Source: Inia geoffrensis | Lineage: Eukaryota > Chordata > Mammalia > Artiodactyla > Iniidae | DNA length: 64,000 nucleotides | Assembly (NCBI GenBank): GCA_036417435.1 | Contig: CM070912.1 | Location: forward strand, 26,152,055-26,216,054 | Reading direction: 5' to 3' | Shown: piece after piece, positions 27,601 through 33,455 of the stretch | Numbering within the stretch: position 1 is the first letter of the stretch | Layout of the letters: each line of letters starts with the position of its first letter | Program-made: the position numbers and the translations under genes | The notes under the pieces: generated by a model | The model's input: the letters and a program-made list of their open reading frames with translations, nothing else | Database searches by the model: none | What the model was told of the DNA's origin: nothing

Positions 27601-30600
27601 GTATCTGAAGAGACACTTGATCTTGTAGATTGCTGAAGTACTGTTACGTGATATCGTTTATAGGTATGAACACGCTAATGATGATAAGAGCAGTTTGAAA
27701 TCAGATCCAGAAGGCGAAAAAATCCATGCTGGACTCCTGAAAAAGTTAAATGAACTGGAATCTGACCTTACATTTAAAATGGGTAATTACTCCTTCTAAA
27801 GTCAACTGTGAACTTTGAAAGCTGTTTTCTAACTGGTTTGGAGGGAAATGGCCTCTCTTAGCTATTTAGATCTTCCCAGGGTGAGAGAGCCCTCCGCGCC
27901 TTCTGCATCCTCTCTGGGTGCCATCTCCTCATTAGATCCACGTCCTCACCCCCTCGGGGAGGCTCTCCTGGGCCTGGTTGCATTGTTGTACAGGGAGTGC
28001 CCCGTGTCTGAGGACTTGGGAACCAAGTCAGTCTGTTGTTTCTGCCCGCAGGCCCTGAGTATAAAAGCATGAAGAGCTGTATTTACATTGGCATGGCAAG
28101 TGACGACATAGATGTTTCTGAACTAGTGGAGACTATTGCAGTCACAGCCCGAGAAATCGAGGAAAACTCCAGGGTCTGTAAGACTAATCAGTGTCTCATT
28201 CCTTTTCTGGGTTTTCCCTGGGCAGTTAGCTGGAGTCACAAAGGAAGAAGCTACCCTTGGCAGTGTCTGTTCGTTCATTCTTTCCCCAAGTTTTTAAAGG
28301 CTTCCTGTGAGCCAGGCATTGTGCAGGCATCAGGGATGCCAGTGATGTGATGCGGTCACTGCCCTCAGTGAACTCACAAGCCAGAGTGGGGAAGAGACGC
28401 ATGTGAGCAACTGAGGTAGTAAATGCTGTGGACAGAAGTTAGGGGAGGCTGTGCATTCAGGAAGATGTGTTCACCTCTGCCCGACAAGGCCAGGGAAGAG
28501 TTCCTGATTGGAGCTGGTCCTGAGGCTGGATGGGATGGTGCTTCTGATGACAGAACTTTCCGCCAGTAATAGACCTGCTTCTCTTGGCCAGTTGGCACGG
28601 AGGACCAGGCTTGTCAGACTTACAGGACGCTCTCCACACCAGATATGCGAGTCACTAGAAATTACTCAAAAGGAGAGAAAAGGGACCAAAGCAAGACTGG
28701 TCTGAGAGGAGGCAGAAACCTGTGTCGTGTGATTCACTTTTGGTAGTAGGGGTGTGGAAGAGAAGGGGGTTTGAAATGAAGCCTAGGAGCCAACTTTATT
28801 CATTCTTGGGTGGACTTCTTGAAGTTTCTTCCAAACCCGCCTATATTACTTCTGCCTCTGTCTCCATGAATGTTGAGAGCCATGTCTGTTTTCTATTGAT
28901 ATGACATTCAGATCACAGGGACAGTTACTGCTGTTCCCTGGCAAATGAGGCAGGTCACCAAGGTACGTCTACCTAGGCCTCCTTTAACATTTTGACCTCT
29001 TCTATTTGACATTGTTTTATTTTTACACTGACATTTTAAAGTGCCATTTACTAATATACTTTTGAAAAATGTCCCCAGCGCTGTGTTAATAGTTCTAGGC
29101 CTTCAGCAAGAAGCTTAGACAAATAATGCCTTTCTTGGTCTTAACACAGCTTCTGGAAAACATGACAGAAGTGGTTCGGAAAGGAATTCAGGAAGCTCAG
29201 GTTCAACTGCAGAAGGCAAATGAGGAGCGACTTCTGGAAGAGGTGAGGCTCCAGGGTGGGCTCCCCAGCTGGCCGCAGGCTGGGCGCCAGCCTTCACAGG
29301 ATGGCCTTGAGCAATGGTTATGTTTTGCAGGGGGTGTTACGGCAAATCCCCGTGGTAGGATCCGTGCTGAATTGGTTTTCTCCAGTACAGGCTTCACAAA
29401 AGGGAAGAACTTTTAACCTAACGGCAGGTAGGACTCTCTTTCATCTGGAGAGTTTTGCCAGATGATGCCCTGGGATCCCACACTCGTGCTCAGGGGCCTT
29501 GTCCATGTCCCAGGCTTTACACCAAGCACTGGGCCGGGACTCTTGTGAGAGGAGGCGAGATTTGTCTGTCCCTGGGACTCTGTCATCTTCCCTCTCCTAC
29601 CCCGACAGCTGAAATAGTAAGAAAGCAGGTGCCTGTTGCCCACAGCAGACTCCTCTTGACCTCAACAAGAACGCTTCACTCAGCTGTTCAGTCCTCCAGA
29701 CAGTGTGTCTTGGACGTTTTGGTTCAGTGTTAACATTCTGTGCAGTCCTCATTAGTGTTTTGCCCCAGCAGAGAGCTGCTTTTGCCAGGGGCAAGTGAAA
29801 GATTATAGTCTGTAGCGCTGAGCCATTTTATTTCAAACCAGGCAACTAGCAAGTATTACCAGTTGCTGGGATTTGGGGAAGATGATATTGAGCTGCAGGC
29901 CCCTCCTTTCCTGTTCTACCAGTGGAATAATTCCCTGAACCTGGGGCCCCTTCCCCAGGAAATGATGACTACACTGTCATGACAGCAAGGGATGATCTGA
30001 CACTGAACCCGCCAAGCCTTTAGCAAACAGGCATCCACTCCTTGTTGCTAAAGGACATTTCCCATTGGGGCCTGGCTCCCCAGGCACACTTGGGCCACAC
30101 TGCTGTCTGGTTGTTTTCACATGTACACAGGACACGTGGGGAGATGAGGCTGAAACACCCCAGCAGGGCCGGGACTCACTCGTGGGCACAGCTGCGAGAT
30201 GGCTTTGTCGCTTCCCAGCACATATCAGGAGACCCGGGGCCTCCCCAAGGGCGCCTGCGCCAGCACCTCCCCCACACACACCTCCCCACCCCCCTCTTTT
30301 CTGCAGGCTCCCTGGAGTCCACGGAACACACATACGTGTACAAAGTACAAGGCTCGGGAGTAACACCGCCTCAGACCCCCTCGGGCACTCGCACTAAACA
30401 GAGACTTCCAGGTACGTCACGTCTCCATGTTTGAGTTCATTAACACTAAAGAAAACTGGTTGTATTTCCCCTGGTAAAACAGACCTTTGCATCATGTAAT
30501 GCCTAACCGTTTGGTATTACCTGCATTCCTCTGTTTTCTTGATTCTCATCATTTAAGGACAGCTGTCACTGTCCCTTTAGCTTTTTCAAAGCCTTGGGGA

Positions 30601-31161
30601 AATACCTGGGTAGCACTCCCCGGGGGAAGGCAGGGTCTGGATAGCTGTCACGCTTAACCTGGTGTTCACTCCCCTGAGCTTTTCCCGACTGAGGTTCCCT
30701 CAAAGTCCTCGGCACTGGGGGCGTGTTAGTGTCATATCAGCTCTCATTTCTCACCTCATCACTTAAATGCTTCAGAGCCAGTGATCCCAGGGGTTTCTGC
30801 CGAAGCAGTTGTGATTAAATAAAGCAATCACTTAGAGCACAGACAGCTTCCATTGCAGGGGTGTCCTTTTCCGAGCGTTCAGTGCCGTTCGTTGATCTTC
30901 CTTCTAGGCCAGAAGCCTTTTAAAAGGTCCCTAAGAGGTTCAGATGCTGTGAGCGAGACCAGCTCAGTCAGTCACATCGAGGACTTAGAGAAGATCGAGC
31001 ACCTGTCGGGTGGGCAAGATGCCTCGGAAGCTAACAGCCCTGAGCGGCACCCAGGGGTGCCCACCCCTCCAGAAGCCGAGCAGACGGGGACCCTCCAGGA
31101 CAGGGCCCAGCGCCTGGAAGATGACTGCCCACAGGTAGAGGAGCCAGAGAGCTTAAGATAA
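1162..31161 (+). CDS. PDXDC1: PDXDC1, pyridoxal-dependent decarboxylase domain-containing protein 1 (5'-truncated by window edge; 19 coding exons)
   Basis: Joined exons: 1162-1308, 2687-2876, 4594-4662, 5700-5778, 10067-10151, 11040-11088, 11238-11339, 12422-12547, 16757-16807, 22029-22092, 23804-23892, 25317-25422, 26891-27062, 27664-27782, 28052-28173, 29150-29242, 29331-29427, 30307-30411, 30908-31161. Every junction is AG/GT and phases agree, giving 2119 nt, about 705 residues plus stop. Recognised from runs such as [40 protein letters not shown] and [16 protein letters not shown]. The human protein is 788 aa as recalled, so about 80 N-terminal residues lie left of the window. The N-terminal two thirds has the group II PLP-decarboxylase fold; an L/E/Q-rich helical stretch (exon 29150) and a low-complexity Ser/Glu/Pro tail follow. 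The canonical HVDAA and NPHK positions read HVKG and TPGP, so catalysis is doubtful. Its biochemical role is not established from the sequence. It converges on NTAN1. Confidence 0.96.
1385..1560 (+). repeat. MIR-like ancient SINE
   Basis: Contains the MIR core signature: a TGCCTCAGATTCC..TATCTATGAAATGGGGATA segment followed by GTTGTGAGGATT. Diverged, no clear ends. Confidence 0.65.
2418..2627 (+). repeat. CHR-2 SINE with 12-bp target-site duplication
   Basis: Full-length head GGGCTTCCCTGGTGGCGCAG, tRNA-like B-box GGTTCGTGCCCC and poly-A tail. The exact duplication AAGACTGGGATA lies at 2406-2417 and 2628-2639. It sits in the PDXDC1 intron just before the exon at 2687. Confidence 0.95.
2687..2876 (+). 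CDS. PDXDC1: PDXDC1 window exon 2
   Basis: 190 bp encoding [20 protein letters not shown] through [12 protein letters not shown]. Acceptor CTTAACAG, donor GTAATG. A young CHR-2 SINE ends only about 60 bp upstream (its second target-site copy ends at 2639). Confidence 0.95.
3065..3460 (-). repeat. Ancient L1/HAL1-like fragment
   Basis: Antisense L1-type wording: TGTTTTTACATAGCTATATC, then GTTTCCCTTTTGGGCAATTAG and TTTTATGACCATTTTGAGG. Highly diverged; subfamily not assigned. The 4.66-5.70 kb and 2.9-4.6 kb introns otherwise show only A/T-rich unique-looking DNA. Confidence 0.45.
4594..4662 (+). CDS. PDXDC1: PDXDC1 window exon 3
   Basis: 69 bp, 23 whole codons: [20 protein letters not shown] then HQM. 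Acceptor TTCTTGCAG, donor GTGAGT. Confidence 0.95.
5111..5315 (-). repeat. CHR-2 SINE, antisense to PDXDC1
   Basis: Poly-T at the left and the AGGGAAGCCC head at the right. The 9-bp duplication TCTGCATTT lies at 5102-5110 and 5316-5324. Confidence 0.93.
5700..5778 (+). CDS. PDXDC1: PDXDC1 window exon 4
   Basis: 79 bp encoding [20 protein letters not shown] then LLVANA plus one base of Gly. Acceptor AATCCCAG, donor GTAGGT. The [16 protein letters not shown] segment, completed by the next exon, corresponds to the cofactor-phosphate-binding Gly-Thr strand of group II decarboxylases. Confidence 0.95.
6051..6375 (-). repeat. Long CHR-type SINE (CHRL-like)
   Basis: Poly-T, then GGCTGTGTTGGGTCTTCGTT, then repeated CAGTAGTTGTGGC units, ending with the tRNA-like GCCACCAGGGAAGCCC head. 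Imperfect duplication TAAATTGAATT versus TAAATTAAATT. Confidence 0.9.
7079..7288 (+). repeat. CHR-2 SINE nested in L1
   Basis: Full-length, A-tail, exact 13-bp duplication AAAGTGTGAGATT at 7066-7078 and 7289-7301, within the L1. Confidence 0.95.
7641..7946 (+). repeat. Long CHR-type SINE (CHRL) nested in L1
   Basis: Head GGGCTTCCCAGGTGGCACAG, body of CACAACTACTGAGCCC units, ending CAGCCAAAATAAATTTT. Short duplication AGCTTTT at 7634-7640 and 7948-7954. Confidence 0.9.
7955..8090 (+). repeat. 3' end of a younger cetartiodactyl L1
   Basis: Text from CTATATTCAGTATCTTGTAA through CAACTATACTTCAGTTAAG is the L1 3'-UTR tail also seen at 42511-42740. Boundaries with the older surrounding L1 are approximate. 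Confidence 0.65.
8137..8351 (+). repeat. CHR-2 SINE with perfect 16-bp target-site duplication
   Basis: GAAAATGGAAAGGCAA is repeated exactly at 8121-8136 and 8352-8367, flanking a full-length CHR-2 with an A-rich tail. It is inserted in the ancient L1. Confidence 0.96.
9217..9435 (+). repeat. CHR-2 SINE
   Basis: Full-length head and body with a (CAAA)n-type tail. No clear duplication was seen. Confidence 0.92.
9440..10066. other. Intron, A/T-rich, probable L1-derived
   Basis: Ends at the acceptor of the exon at 10067. The A-rich text (AAACAACAGATCAAGTAAATAG, GACTTGAATACATTTCTC) resembles L1 ORF2 sense sequence but is too diverged to assign firmly. Confidence 0.4.
10067..10151 (+). CDS. PDXDC1: PDXDC1 window exon 5
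   Basis: 85 bp encoding [20 protein letters not shown] then YGIWLHVKG. Acceptor TTATCCTAG, donor GTGAGT. HVKG occupies the position of the HVD motif whose Asp pairs with the PLP ring nitrogen in active family members. The codon at 10147-10149 is AAA (Lys); the human protein has Glu there as recalled. Confidence 0.95.
10240..10530. repeat. Unassigned ancient interspersed repeat
   Basis: AATTGGCTTAAGCAAGAAGA..TTTATTGGCTCCCATAG has the look of a common mammalian LTR/DNA-transposon relic, but the family is not recognised. No coding potential is evident in this intron. Confidence 0.35.
11040..11088 (+). CDS. PDXDC1: PDXDC1 window exon 6
   Basis: 49 bp encoding [16 protein letters not shown]. The acceptor TTCTTCCAG lies at the end of a T/C-rich tract; donor GTATGT. 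Confidence 0.94.
11238..11339 (+). CDS. PDXDC1: PDXDC1 window exon 7 (degenerate PLP-lysine motif)
   Basis: 102 bp, 34 codons: [20 protein letters not shown] then [14 protein letters not shown]. Ungapped comparison of [14 protein letters not shown] with the DSVTWNPHKMMGVP-type motif of glutamate decarboxylase places Pro (11277-11279) where the Schiff-base lysine normally sits. Confidence 0.95.
11455..11770 (-). repeat. Ancient L1/HAL1-like fragment
   Basis: Antisense L1-style sequence (GTGTAATATTCCATCACTTG, TGAACTTTTAGGCTGTTTTC, AGAAGTGGAATTATTAATGAG). It is interrupted on its right by the CHR-2 at 11795. Confidence 0.55.
11795..11987 (+). repeat. CHR-2 SINE with internal deletion and 16-bp duplication
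   Basis: Exact duplication AAAAGCATAGTGGTGG at 11779-11794 and 11988-12003. The body lacks about 15 bp after CTGAGCCTGCG (the GTCCGGAGCCTGTGC segment of full-length copies), a diagnostic short form. Confidence 0.94.
12150..12365 (+). repeat. MIR-like ancient SINE
   Basis: GGCTTTGCCACATCTTAGCC, followed by CTCATGGAGTTGTTTGATGA and an AAATGGTAACTAGTTA-type end. It lies immediately upstream of the exon at 12422. Confidence 0.6.
12422..12547 (+). CDS. PDXDC1: PDXDC1 window exon 8
   Basis: 126 bp, 42 codons: [20 protein letters not shown] through [12 protein letters not shown]. Acceptor CTTTTTTAG, donor GTGAGT. Confidence 0.95.
12548..14190. other. Intron; nothing coding recognised
   Basis: Mostly unique-looking intronic sequence between PDXDC1 exons. 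13090-13260 has MIR-like wording (CACCTGTAAAATAGGGGTGA). The TCC-rich stretch 13903-13945 is simple sequence. Confidence 0.5.
14200..14430 (+). repeat. MIR-like ancient SINE
   Basis: AGAGAGGCTGAAAAACTTGT, then CCAAGGTCATAGCTAGTAAG and GAGCCAGGTTTTGAACCCAG are the MIR central and 3' signatures. Confidence 0.75.
14545..14687 (-). repeat. Short tRNA-derived CHR-type SINE
   Basis: CGACCAGGGATTGAACCCA (B-box complement) and GGACCACCAGGGAAGCCC head on the - strand, with a T-rich tail at left. Confidence 0.85.
14925..15126 (+). repeat. CHR-2 SINE (first of two at one target site)
   Basis: Full-length, flanked by AAAGTTACTACAG at 14912-14924 and again at 15127-15139. It inserted into the left target copy of the SINE at 15145. 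Confidence 0.94.
15145..15258 (+). repeat. Short tRNA-derived SINE (second at same target site)
   Basis: AATTCCCTGGTAGTTCAGTG head, CCCTGGTCGGGGAACTAAGA middle and A-tail. Flanked by AAAGTTACTACAGTATT at 15127-15143 and 15259-15275. Confidence 0.9.
15553..15604. repeat. (GT)n microsatellite
   Basis: About 26 uninterrupted GT units within the antisense L1, at the position where many L1 copies have a short TG tract. Confidence 0.97.
16504..16709 (+). repeat. CHR-2 SINE just upstream of a PDXDC1 exon
   Basis: Full-length CHR-2, poly-A ending 48 bp before the exon at 16757. Imperfect duplication AAAACCGCTTCT / AAAACGGTTCT. Confidence 0.93.
16757..16807 (+). CDS. PDXDC1: PDXDC1 window exon 9 (51 bp micro-exon)
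   Basis: 17 codons: [17 protein letters not shown]. Acceptor CATTTGCAG, donor GTATAG. Isolated by a 4.2-kb intron upstream and a 5.2-kb intron downstream, with a CHR-2 SINE ending about 48 bp before the acceptor. Confidence 0.93.
18260..18640 (+). repeat. L2-like 3' fragment
   Basis: Ends with ACTTGGCATACAGTAGGCAC then AATAAATA, the L2 3'-end signature, preceded by CACCTCTTGAGAGAGGCCTT. Confidence 0.7.
18900..19110 (+). repeat. MIR-like ancient SINE
   Basis: GTATTAGTCTAGTGCTTTCA, TTATCTCCATTTCTGTGGCT, CAGAACTAGTATGTGGCAAA and CCAGGACCTGACCCCAGG follow the order of a MIR copy. Confidence 0.6.
21751..21917 (-). repeat. tRNA-derived SINE whose A-tail has become a (GGT)n(GT)n microsatellite
   Basis: Head AGTTCCCCGACCAGGGATTG..GGACCAGCAGGGAATTCC on the - strand. 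To its left, 21763-21816 is GGT/GT repeat. TTTATGTG at 21743-21750 and 21918-21925 is a candidate duplication enclosing both parts. Confidence 0.8.
22029..22092 (+). CDS. PDXDC1: PDXDC1 window exon 10
   Basis: 64 bp encoding [21 protein letters not shown] plus one base of Asp. Acceptor TCTTTTAG, donor GTAGGT. Confidence 0.94.
22440..23010 (+). repeat. L2-like fragment
   Basis: C/T-rich text ending CCCCATGCCCAGCACAGTGC then CTGGCACAAGCAGGCACCTC, the L2 3' signature. Lies in the intron after the exon at 22029. Confidence 0.75.
23280..23700 (-). repeat. L1 3'-UTR-like fragment, antisense
   Basis: Text such as ACCATTTTAAAGTGTACAGT, CCCATTAACCACTAACTCCC and AAGTGGAATCATACAGTGTT is the typical antisense L1M 3' region. 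Ends shortly before the exon at 23804. Confidence 0.8.
23804..23892 (+). CDS. PDXDC1: PDXDC1 window exon 11
   Basis: 89 bp encoding [20 protein letters not shown] then [10 protein letters not shown]. Acceptor GTGTGTCAG, donor GTAAGA. The first half differs from the human segment as recalled (DPVFKAVPVPN), so it looks fast-evolving. Confidence 0.93.
24250..24790 (+). repeat. L1/HAL1-like fragment split by a SINE
   Basis: AAGATGTTCACCAGAGCAGT and, after the SINE, TTTTGGTGAATAAATTATGG then TACATCCACACAGTGACATT form one diverged L1-like sense sequence interrupted at 24368-24483. Confidence 0.65.
24368..24483 (+). repeat. Short tRNA-derived SINE
   Basis: CCCAGTGGTTAGGACTCTGC, then GGGAACTAAGGTCCTGCAAG and an A-rich tail. 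Duplication AAAACACTGGACA / AAAACATTGGACA at 24355-24367 and 24484-24496. Confidence 0.88.
24872..25160 (+). repeat. Long CHR-type SINE
   Basis: CHR head, CHR-2-like middle, then CHRL-type end (CTTGCCACAACTAGAGAAAG, ACACAGCCAAAAATAAATTA). Near-duplication AAAACAAGGT / AACAACAAGGT. Confidence 0.88.
25317..25422 (+). CDS. PDXDC1: PDXDC1 window exon 12
   Basis: 106 bp encoding [20 protein letters not shown] through [10 protein letters not shown]. Acceptor CCCTGCAG, donor GTAACC. Confidence 0.95.
25640..25793. repeat. MER5A-like hAT DNA transposon remnant
   Basis: Terminal inverted repeats CAGTGGTTCTCA and CGAGAACCACTG bracket a body with AGAATCCCTGTGGAGCTC and CAGAGATTCTGGTTGA, as in MER5-type Charlie elements. 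Confidence 0.8.
25830..26035 (+). repeat. MIR-like ancient SINE
   Basis: GACTTTGGTGACAAAG, then TGGAGCAAGTTTCTTATCTC and a TTATAGTAGGCACT end. The rest of this intron (26036-26890) holds no recognised feature. Confidence 0.6.
26891..27062 (+). CDS. PDXDC1: PDXDC1 window exon 13
   Basis: 172 bp encoding [20 protein letters not shown] through [16 protein letters not shown]. Acceptor GTGTTCAG, donor GTATGG. Confidence 0.95.
27664..27782 (+). CDS. PDXDC1: PDXDC1 window exon 14
   Basis: 119 bp encoding [20 protein letters not shown] through [12 protein letters not shown]. Acceptor TTTATAG, donor GTAATT. Confidence 0.95.
28052..28173 (+). CDS. PDXDC1: PDXDC1 window exon 15
   Basis: 122 bp encoding [20 protein letters not shown] through [10 protein letters not shown]. 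The acceptor is GCCCGCAG. The donor after AGG is GTCTGT, weak at intronic positions +3 and +4. Confidence 0.93.
28270..28510 (+). repeat. Unassigned ancient repeat (L2/L3-like wording)
   Basis: GAGCCAGGCATTGTGCAGGC, CACTGCCCTCAGTGAACTCA and AACTGAGGTAGTAAATGCTG resemble a common mammalian LINE relic. Family not assigned. The rest of the 28174-29149 intron looks unique. Confidence 0.4.
29150..29242 (+). CDS. PDXDC1: PDXDC1 window exon 16 (helical, coiled-coil-like)
   Basis: 93 bp, 31 codons: [20 protein letters not shown] then [11 protein letters not shown]. Charged and Leu-rich with heptad-like spacing. Acceptor TAACACAG, donor GTGAGG. Confidence 0.95.
29331..29427 (+). CDS. PDXDC1: PDXDC1 window exon 17
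   Basis: 97 bp encoding [20 protein letters not shown] then [12 protein letters not shown]. Acceptor TTTTGCAG, donor GTAGGA. Only 88 bp of intron separate it from the previous exon. Confidence 0.95.
30307..30411 (+). CDS. PDXDC1: PDXDC1 window exon 18
   Basis: 105 bp encoding [20 protein letters not shown] then [15 protein letters not shown]. Acceptor TTCTGCAG, donor GTACGT. Start of the disordered tail. Confidence 0.94.
30908..31161 (+). CDS. PDXDC1: PDXDC1 terminal coding exon
   Basis: 254 bp encoding [33 protein letters not shown] and ending QVEEPESLR with TAA at 31159-31161. Acceptor CTTCTAG. The Ser-rich block and the final ESLR match the human protein as recalled. The 40 residues between diverge and are about two residues shorter, as expected for a disordered acidic tail. 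Confidence 0.95.
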
Positions 31162-32755
31162 AATTCAGTGTTTGCTTGGAGACTGTACTGGATATTGTTT
31201 CAGGGAAGATGAAGTTATTCTGAAAATGTGAACTGTGCCACATGCTAGTATGAGAGAAATTACTGTTACTTGTGCTTAACTGGGATTTTTGCACAAAAAT
31301 GTGCCTGAAAGCCAGGCTTCTGGGAGGGCAATTGACTTGTCTAATTTTGTGGGTATATATTGATAGAACAGCCAACAACTACGGTTTCTGTCTACCCAAC
31401 TGTAGTAATGCCTTTTCCCCCCCAGTTACCATAAACACTTTTTATTCACAGAAAAAACTTAGAATTTCAAGTGCCTGCCACTTGAAACACTTGCTCTTAT
31501 CTTTCTAAACACACGTGTGAGAAGTTACTAGGTTGCACATAATAACCCTTTGGTAAGACAGCTTTCTTTAGAACTCTCTGGGTTCTCTGTTGTCCTGCTG
31601 CAGAGGAGAGAGACAGCGTTCTTTGCCATCTGTTTTGCTTGGTGTTTAGTTTGATCAGGTTGCAATATACAACTGGATTGTGTTTGACTTGAAGGAGAGT
31701 GGGTTTCAATGGGATTGTAAATAAGAGTGTCAGAAGCCCTCTCCTGCCACCCCCGATTGCTGCTTCCCCGGAGACGTCAGGAAGGACCGTGTCCGCTCAA
31801 GCTGTGGCAGGGTTGTCAAGCAAGTTAGACTGGAGAGTGCTTCTGTCTGACTTAGCTCTGCCACAAATCCATTTCTCCCTTTATATTACTATTTGTAAAC
31901 AAATTAAAGGACTCATCTATTAAGGGTAACTGTAAAGACTCTTCTTGACCATATTATATATATATATATATATGTATATTTTTAAATACTGATAAAGCTT
32001 TTAAGTTGGCACACAAGTACAGACTACTTACTTCTCTGTTTAATATCTGAAAACTCAATAGATGCTACTCTTAAAAGCCTCGTATTAATATGCTGTATAG
32101 CACCTCGTTACGTTGAAATTCTAAATGAAGTACACCTTTGACCCGTTCTCATGGGAACTTCTGTAGCTTCTGTTCCACTAGCAGCTCACCCTTTTGGCCC
32201 CAACTCAAACAAGAACCAGAAATGTAATCTTTCTCAGGCTGGTCACGCCAGACTACTGCTGAAATAATTGGAAGTAACCCTTGATTACTGCCTGTTTCTA
32301 CTTTTCCAAAAGTACTGCATCACTTCGTATATCACAGGTAACGGCCCCTGTGCCTTTTAGTCCAGTGAAGTCAAGCTACGGGAGACCTTAAGATGGTGGG
32401 GATTCGCATTGGGTTTGTGGACTGTAGTAATGAAAGCCTTAGTTATACCACATTAAGCCTATAATTACACTCTGATCTGATGTGATTTCTGACATTTGGC
32501 ACTTGTCAAAATGCAATTTTCCTTTTTTTTTTTTTTTTTTTGGTGCAAATGATTAAACAAAGTCTTCCCTGTTTATTTGGTGCAATCAAGTATAGCAGAT
32601 AAAATGGGGGAAGGGGAAATTATCACCTTTAACAAGATTAATTTTTAAATGTTTTTATATATATTTGAAATTGTTAAATTGGTTTTGCTGAAACAGAATT
32701 TCACCCTTGAGATACTATTTGAATGTTGGTTTCAATAAAGGTTCTTGAAATTGTT
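31162..32755 (+). other. PDXDC1: PDXDC1 3' UTR (predicted)
   Basis: About 1.6 kb of non-coding DNA from the stop codon to just past the first good poly-A signal. It is A/T-rich towards its end and contains a short (TA)n run near 31955-31974 and a T18 tract near 32523. There is no SINE in it. Its extent is inferred from the AATAAA only. Confidence 0.7.
32734..32739 (+). terminator. PDXDC1: PDXDC1 poly-A signal AATAAA
   Basis: Canonical hexamer in TTTCAATAAAGGTTCTTG. A second AATAAAGGTT-type hexamer lies at 32829-32834, so a longer alternative 3' end is possible. Confidence 0.6.
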
Positions 32756-33109
32756 ACCACTGAGTTCACTTCATAAATCTTAGCATTAATTGGGCATGGT
32801 AACTTCCTTTTGGATAACAATTTCAGAAAAATAAAGGTTTCTAAAAATATAACATCAGTTTCGGATTTGATGCTTCTAAAATATTTTGAGGTAAAAAAAA
32901 AAAAATCTCTATGAGATGTATAAATTCTCACCGAACTTTACTGCATTTTAAATAGTTCTTTTAAACAAAATAGATGACAGTTTTTCCCTTATTCACTAAT
33001 TTAGCAGAATTAGACTTACCCAAGTAACTGAAATAGCTGCTTATAGCACCGTGAGAAAGCTGGCTTCTCCTCTGCCTCTCATTACTAACCAAAAAGTAAA
33101 CCTAAACAA
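32756..33109. other. Tail-to-tail interval between PDXDC1 and NTAN1
   Basis: About 350 bp between predicted cleavage sites, A/T-rich, no repeat recognised. A second AATAAA on the + strand at 32829 means PDXDC1 transcripts may extend into it. Confidence 0.6.
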
Positions 33110-33130
33110 ATGCCTTTGCTAAAATAAGAT

Positions 33131-33136
33131 TTTATT
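33131..33136 (-). terminator. NTAN1: NTAN1 poly-A signal AATAAA
   Basis: On the - strand TTTAAAATAAAATC lies 140 bp downstream of the NTAN1 stop. It is the first hexamer after the stop. The predicted 3' end is near 33110, tail-to-tail with PDXDC1. Confidence 0.6.
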
Positions 33137-33275
33137 TTAAAGTCATTTGAAAAACACGGAGCAAGGAAAGAGACCTAAGACTGAATGGATGTAGAATGGA
33201 TGTTCTTTCCTACCTCCACCAGTGGTCTTTTGTCATGCCAAAAAAGTTGCTTTCTTTGGTAATTCCTATTTATTT

Positions 33276-33455
33276 TTAGCTTCCTGGAGAAGAGATCTTT
33301 TCCCATAAGCCATCTTCATTTTTTTTGTAGAGTAGAGCCTTATTTCCAAGAAACAGCGTGTTAGCCGGAGAAGGGTATTTCTTTAAAAACATCAAGGTAG
33401 ATCTAATATGTTTAACGAAGTGGGGGGGCTCAGCCAGAGGTGACGTGGAAAGATT
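33276..33455 (-). CDS. NTAN1: NTAN1 exon 10 (terminal)
   Basis: Encodes NLSTSPLAEPPHFVKHIRST through NKALLYKKNEDGLWEKISSPGS, TAA at 33278-33276. The acceptor is TTTTTCCAG. Confidence 0.96.
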   Translation of the reverse strand, partial: NLSTSPLAEPPHFVKHIRSTLMFLKKYPSPANTLFLGNKALLYKKNEDGLWEKISSPGS

